From NCBI GenBank assembly GCA_963740205.1, contig CAVUDD010000005.1, forward strand, positions 186,001-250,000: a stretch of DNA of 64,000 nucleotides, read 5' to 3'. The position numbers and the translations under genes were made by a program. This DNA is from UBA2137 sp963740205 (GTDB taxonomy: Bacteria > Pseudomonadota > Alphaproteobacteria > Micavibrionales > Micavibrionaceae). Shown piece by piece: positions 62,316-64,000 of the stretch. The notes beneath the pieces are model-generated. The model was given only the letters and a program-made list of their open reading frames with translations, was not told the DNA's origin and made no database searches. The stretch's first letter is position 1, and the number at the start of each line of letters is the position of its first letter.

Positions 62316-63626
62316 ATGTCTGTTGCACCACAAGCCGTTACAAATGACTACAAAGTCAAGGATATCGAACTTGCCGACTGGGGTCGTAAAGAAATCGCTC
62401 TGGCAGAAATTGAAATGCCTGGCCTTATGGCTTTGCGTGAAGAATATGCTGGAAAATCACCACTAAAGGGTGCGCGCATTGCTGGTTGCTTACACATGAC
62501 TATTCAAACTGCGGTTCTAATTGAAACATTGCAGGATCTAGGCGCGGAAGTTCGCTGGAGCTCATGTAATATTTTTTCAACACAAGATCATGCCGCTGCT
62601 GCCATTGCTGCAACAGGAACGCCTGTTTTTGCTTGGAAGGGTGAAACAGAGGAAGAATATGAATGGTGCATAGAGCAGACCATTAACGGTCCAAATGGCT
62701 GGAAACCAAATATGATTTTGGATGATGGTGCTGACCTTACAACATTGATGCATGAAAAATACCCAGAATATTTCAATGATATCCGCGGTATCTCTGAAGA
62801 AACAACAACGGGTGTACTTCGTCTTTATGATATGGCGAAAAAAGGTAAGCTTTTGGCTCCCGCCATTAACGTGAACGACTCTGTTACAAAATCAAAATTC
62901 GATAACAAATATGGCTGTCGTGAATCTTTGGTTGATTCAATCCGCCGCGCAACAGACGTTATGATGGCTGGTAAAGTTGCTGTTGTTGCAGGGTTTGGCG
63001 ATGTTGGGAAGGGTTCAGCTGAGTCACTTCGCCAAGCTGGCGCTCGTGTTCTTGTTACAGAAGTTGATCCAATTTGCGCTCTGCAGGCTGCAATGGAAGG
63101 CTATGAAGTTGTAACAATGGAAGACGCCGCCTCTCGCGCGGATATCTTTGTAACGGCAACGGGTAATAAGGACGTTATTACTGTTGATCACATGCGCGAT
63201 ATGAAGAATATGGCGATTGTTTGCAACATTGGTCACTTTGATAATGAAATTCAGGTTGATCCAATTCGCAACATGAAATGGACAAATATCAAGCCACAAG
63301 TTGATCAGGTCGAATTCCCCGATGGCAAGAAAATTATTCTTTTGGCAGAAGGTCGTCTCGTCAATCTTGGTTGTGCAACGGGTCACCCATCATTCGTAAT
63401 GAGCGCGTCTTTCACAAACCAGACTTTGGCACAAATAGAGCTCTGGAAAAACCACGAAAATTATGAGAAGCAAGTTTACGTTCTTCCTAAACATTTGGAT
63501 GAAAAGGTTGCAGCACTTCACCTTGATAAGGTTGGTGCAATGCTTTCAAGATTGTCCAAAGAACAAGCCGACTATATTGGCGTAGAAGAAAAAGGCCCAT
63601 TTAAAGGCGATAACTACAGATATTAA
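62316..63626 (+). CDS. ahcY: Adenosylhomocysteinase
   Basis: 436 aa from ATG 62316 with a perfect AAGGAG; an earlier in-frame start at 62208 adds residues unlike the family. Motifs: GCLHMTIQTAVLIETL, SSCNIFSTQDHAAAAI, EETTTGVLRLY, NVNDSVTKSKFDNKYGCRES, the NAD site VAGFGDVGKGSAESL, GHFDNEI, and GHPSFVMSASFTNQ. The C-terminal KPxxYRY-like end (GDNYRY) completes the active site. It splits S-adenosylhomocysteine to homocysteine and adenosine in the methyl cycle. Confidence 0.97.
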   Translation: MSVAPQAVTNDYKVKDIELADWGRKEIALAEIEMPGLMALREEYAGKSPLKGARIAGCLHMTIQTAVLIETLQDLGAEVRWSSCNIFSTQDHAAAAIAATGTPVFAWKGETEEEYEWCIEQTINGPNGWKPNMILDDGADLTTLMHEKYPEYFNDIRGISEETTTGVLRLYDMAKKGKLLAPAINVNDSVTKSKFDNKYGCRESLVDSIRRATDVMMAGKVAVVAGFGDVGKGSAESLRQAGARVLVTEVDPICALQAAMEGYEVVTMEDAASRADIFVTATGNKDVITVDHMRDMKNMAIVCNIGHFDNEIQVDPIRNMKWTNIKPQVDQVEFPDGKKIILLAEGRLVNLGCATGHPSFVMSASFTNQTLAQIELWKNHENYEKQVYVLPKHLDEKVAALHLDKVGAMLSRLSKEQADYIGVEEKGPFKGDNYRY

Positions 63627-63634
63627 GGTCTTAA

Positions 63635-64000
63635 ATGCAAGAGCATTCAACAGACGTTGTTGTCATAGGAGCAGGCCCGGTGGGCCTGTTTGCTGTTTTT
63701 GAATGCGGAATGTTGGGGCTTAAATGCCATGTCGTTGACGCCCTGCCAGAAATTGGTGGCCAATGCACTGCACTTTACCCTGAAAAACCAATCTATGATA
63801 TTCCGGGGTACCCCTCTATTCTTGCTGGTGATTTGATCACCTCTCTTGAGAAACAATCCGAGCCTTTTGCACCCAACATATCATCTTGAACAGGCAGTTG
63901 AGACAGTCGAAGAGGTTGATAATAACCGCCTTCTCGTTACCACATCGCAAGGCGTTAAGATTAACACTGGCGCGATAATTATTGCAGCTGGTGCTGGTGC
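63635..64000 (+). pseudogene. Ferredoxin-NADP reductase (thioredoxin-reductase-like), frameshifted and cut by window end
   Basis: The ATG at 63635 (AAGG ahead) starts a type-2 ferredoxin/flavodoxin-NADP reductase: VVVIGAGPVGLFAVFECGM, EIGGQCTALYPEKPIYDIPGYP. The frame stops at 63889 after PFAPNISS. One A fewer at 63875-63876 gives PFAP-TYHLEQAVETVEEVD, which continues to ...INTGAIIIAAGAGA at the window edge, exactly as the family reads. It supplies or takes electrons between NADPH and ferredoxin. The remainder lies beyond base 64000. It follows ahcY by 8 bp. Confidence 0.85.

Noticed and set aside
1..64000. CRISPR arrays, insertion sequences, integrases, prophage
   Set aside because: No regularly spaced repeats, transposase or integrase motifs, or phage structural genes are seen on either strand.

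Overview
The window comes from a low-GC (roughly 40% by eye) Gram-negative bacterium, most likely an alphaproteobacterium. The evidence is a ChvI/ChvG-type two-component pair next to rapZ and ahcY, sdhCDAB with alphaproteobacterial-type subunits, TamA/TamB, accD-folC, and a chromosomal Dot/Icm-like (type IVB) secretion gene set. That last feature recalls Micavibrio-like and other host- or prey-associated alphaproteobacteria, but I cannot fix the lineage from sequence alone. There is one tRNA (Gly-GCC), no rRNA, no CRISPR array and no recognisable insertion sequence.

Layout. 1-6540: type IVB secretion genes. A minus-strand run carries a DsbC-like thiol isomerase, an unknown 347-aa protein, a lytic transglycosylase, DotD, DotC, the DotB ATPase and IcmT; a convergent secreted Cys-containing protein enters from the left edge. 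6700-8305: LemA and ornithine cyclodeaminase. 8285-11752: zinc-uptake operon (small His-rich secreted protein, outer-membrane barrel, ZnuA, ZnuB; no ATPase gene). 11854-12942: M48 membrane peptidase. 12948-16390: system II cytochrome c maturation (ResB, CcsA, TlpA/ResA-like). 16480-21370: TamA/TamB. 21410-28690: ABC-F ATPase, a radical-SAM/DUF4130 DNA-repair-like pair and small membrane proteins. 28773-37876: PAS kinase, TypA, a large unknown protein, a diguanylate cyclase, ClpA and a degenerate winged-helix regulator. 37877-40146: a long structured leader, a DEAD-box helicase, a two-way terminator and tRNA-Gly. 40232-45639: small unknowns, Pro-tRNA editing protein, thioredoxin/TPR chaperone, Lon-N domain protein, Trm112-like protein, RsmB, SdhB. 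45792-48261: SGNH/MBOAT acylation pair. 48273-52249: unknown protein, GGDEF protein, SdhA, SdhD, SdhC. 52326-56943: MsrB, USG-1-like protein, GyrI-like protein, AccD, FolC. 57004-58431: solitary HipA-like kinase. 58477-61705: ChvI/ChvG/RapZ. 61768-64000: unknown protein, AhcY and the start of a ferredoxin-NADP reductase.

The most unusual property is seven separate single-base-type reading-frame breaks in otherwise well-conserved genes: zinc-operon small protein, zinc-operon barrel, ResB, ClpA, a small unknown, the SGNH hydrolase and the terminal reductase. In each case the two halves read as one protein after a one-base correction. This suggests indel errors in a draft or long-read assembly, or less likely real decay. 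Where essential parts are split I typed the gene as pseudogene; where most of the protein survives in one frame I kept CDS and gave the restored extent. The best candidates for new biology are the Dot/Icm-like island with its DsbC-like and unknown partners, the His-rich zinc-operon protein, and the structured leader before the helicase gene.
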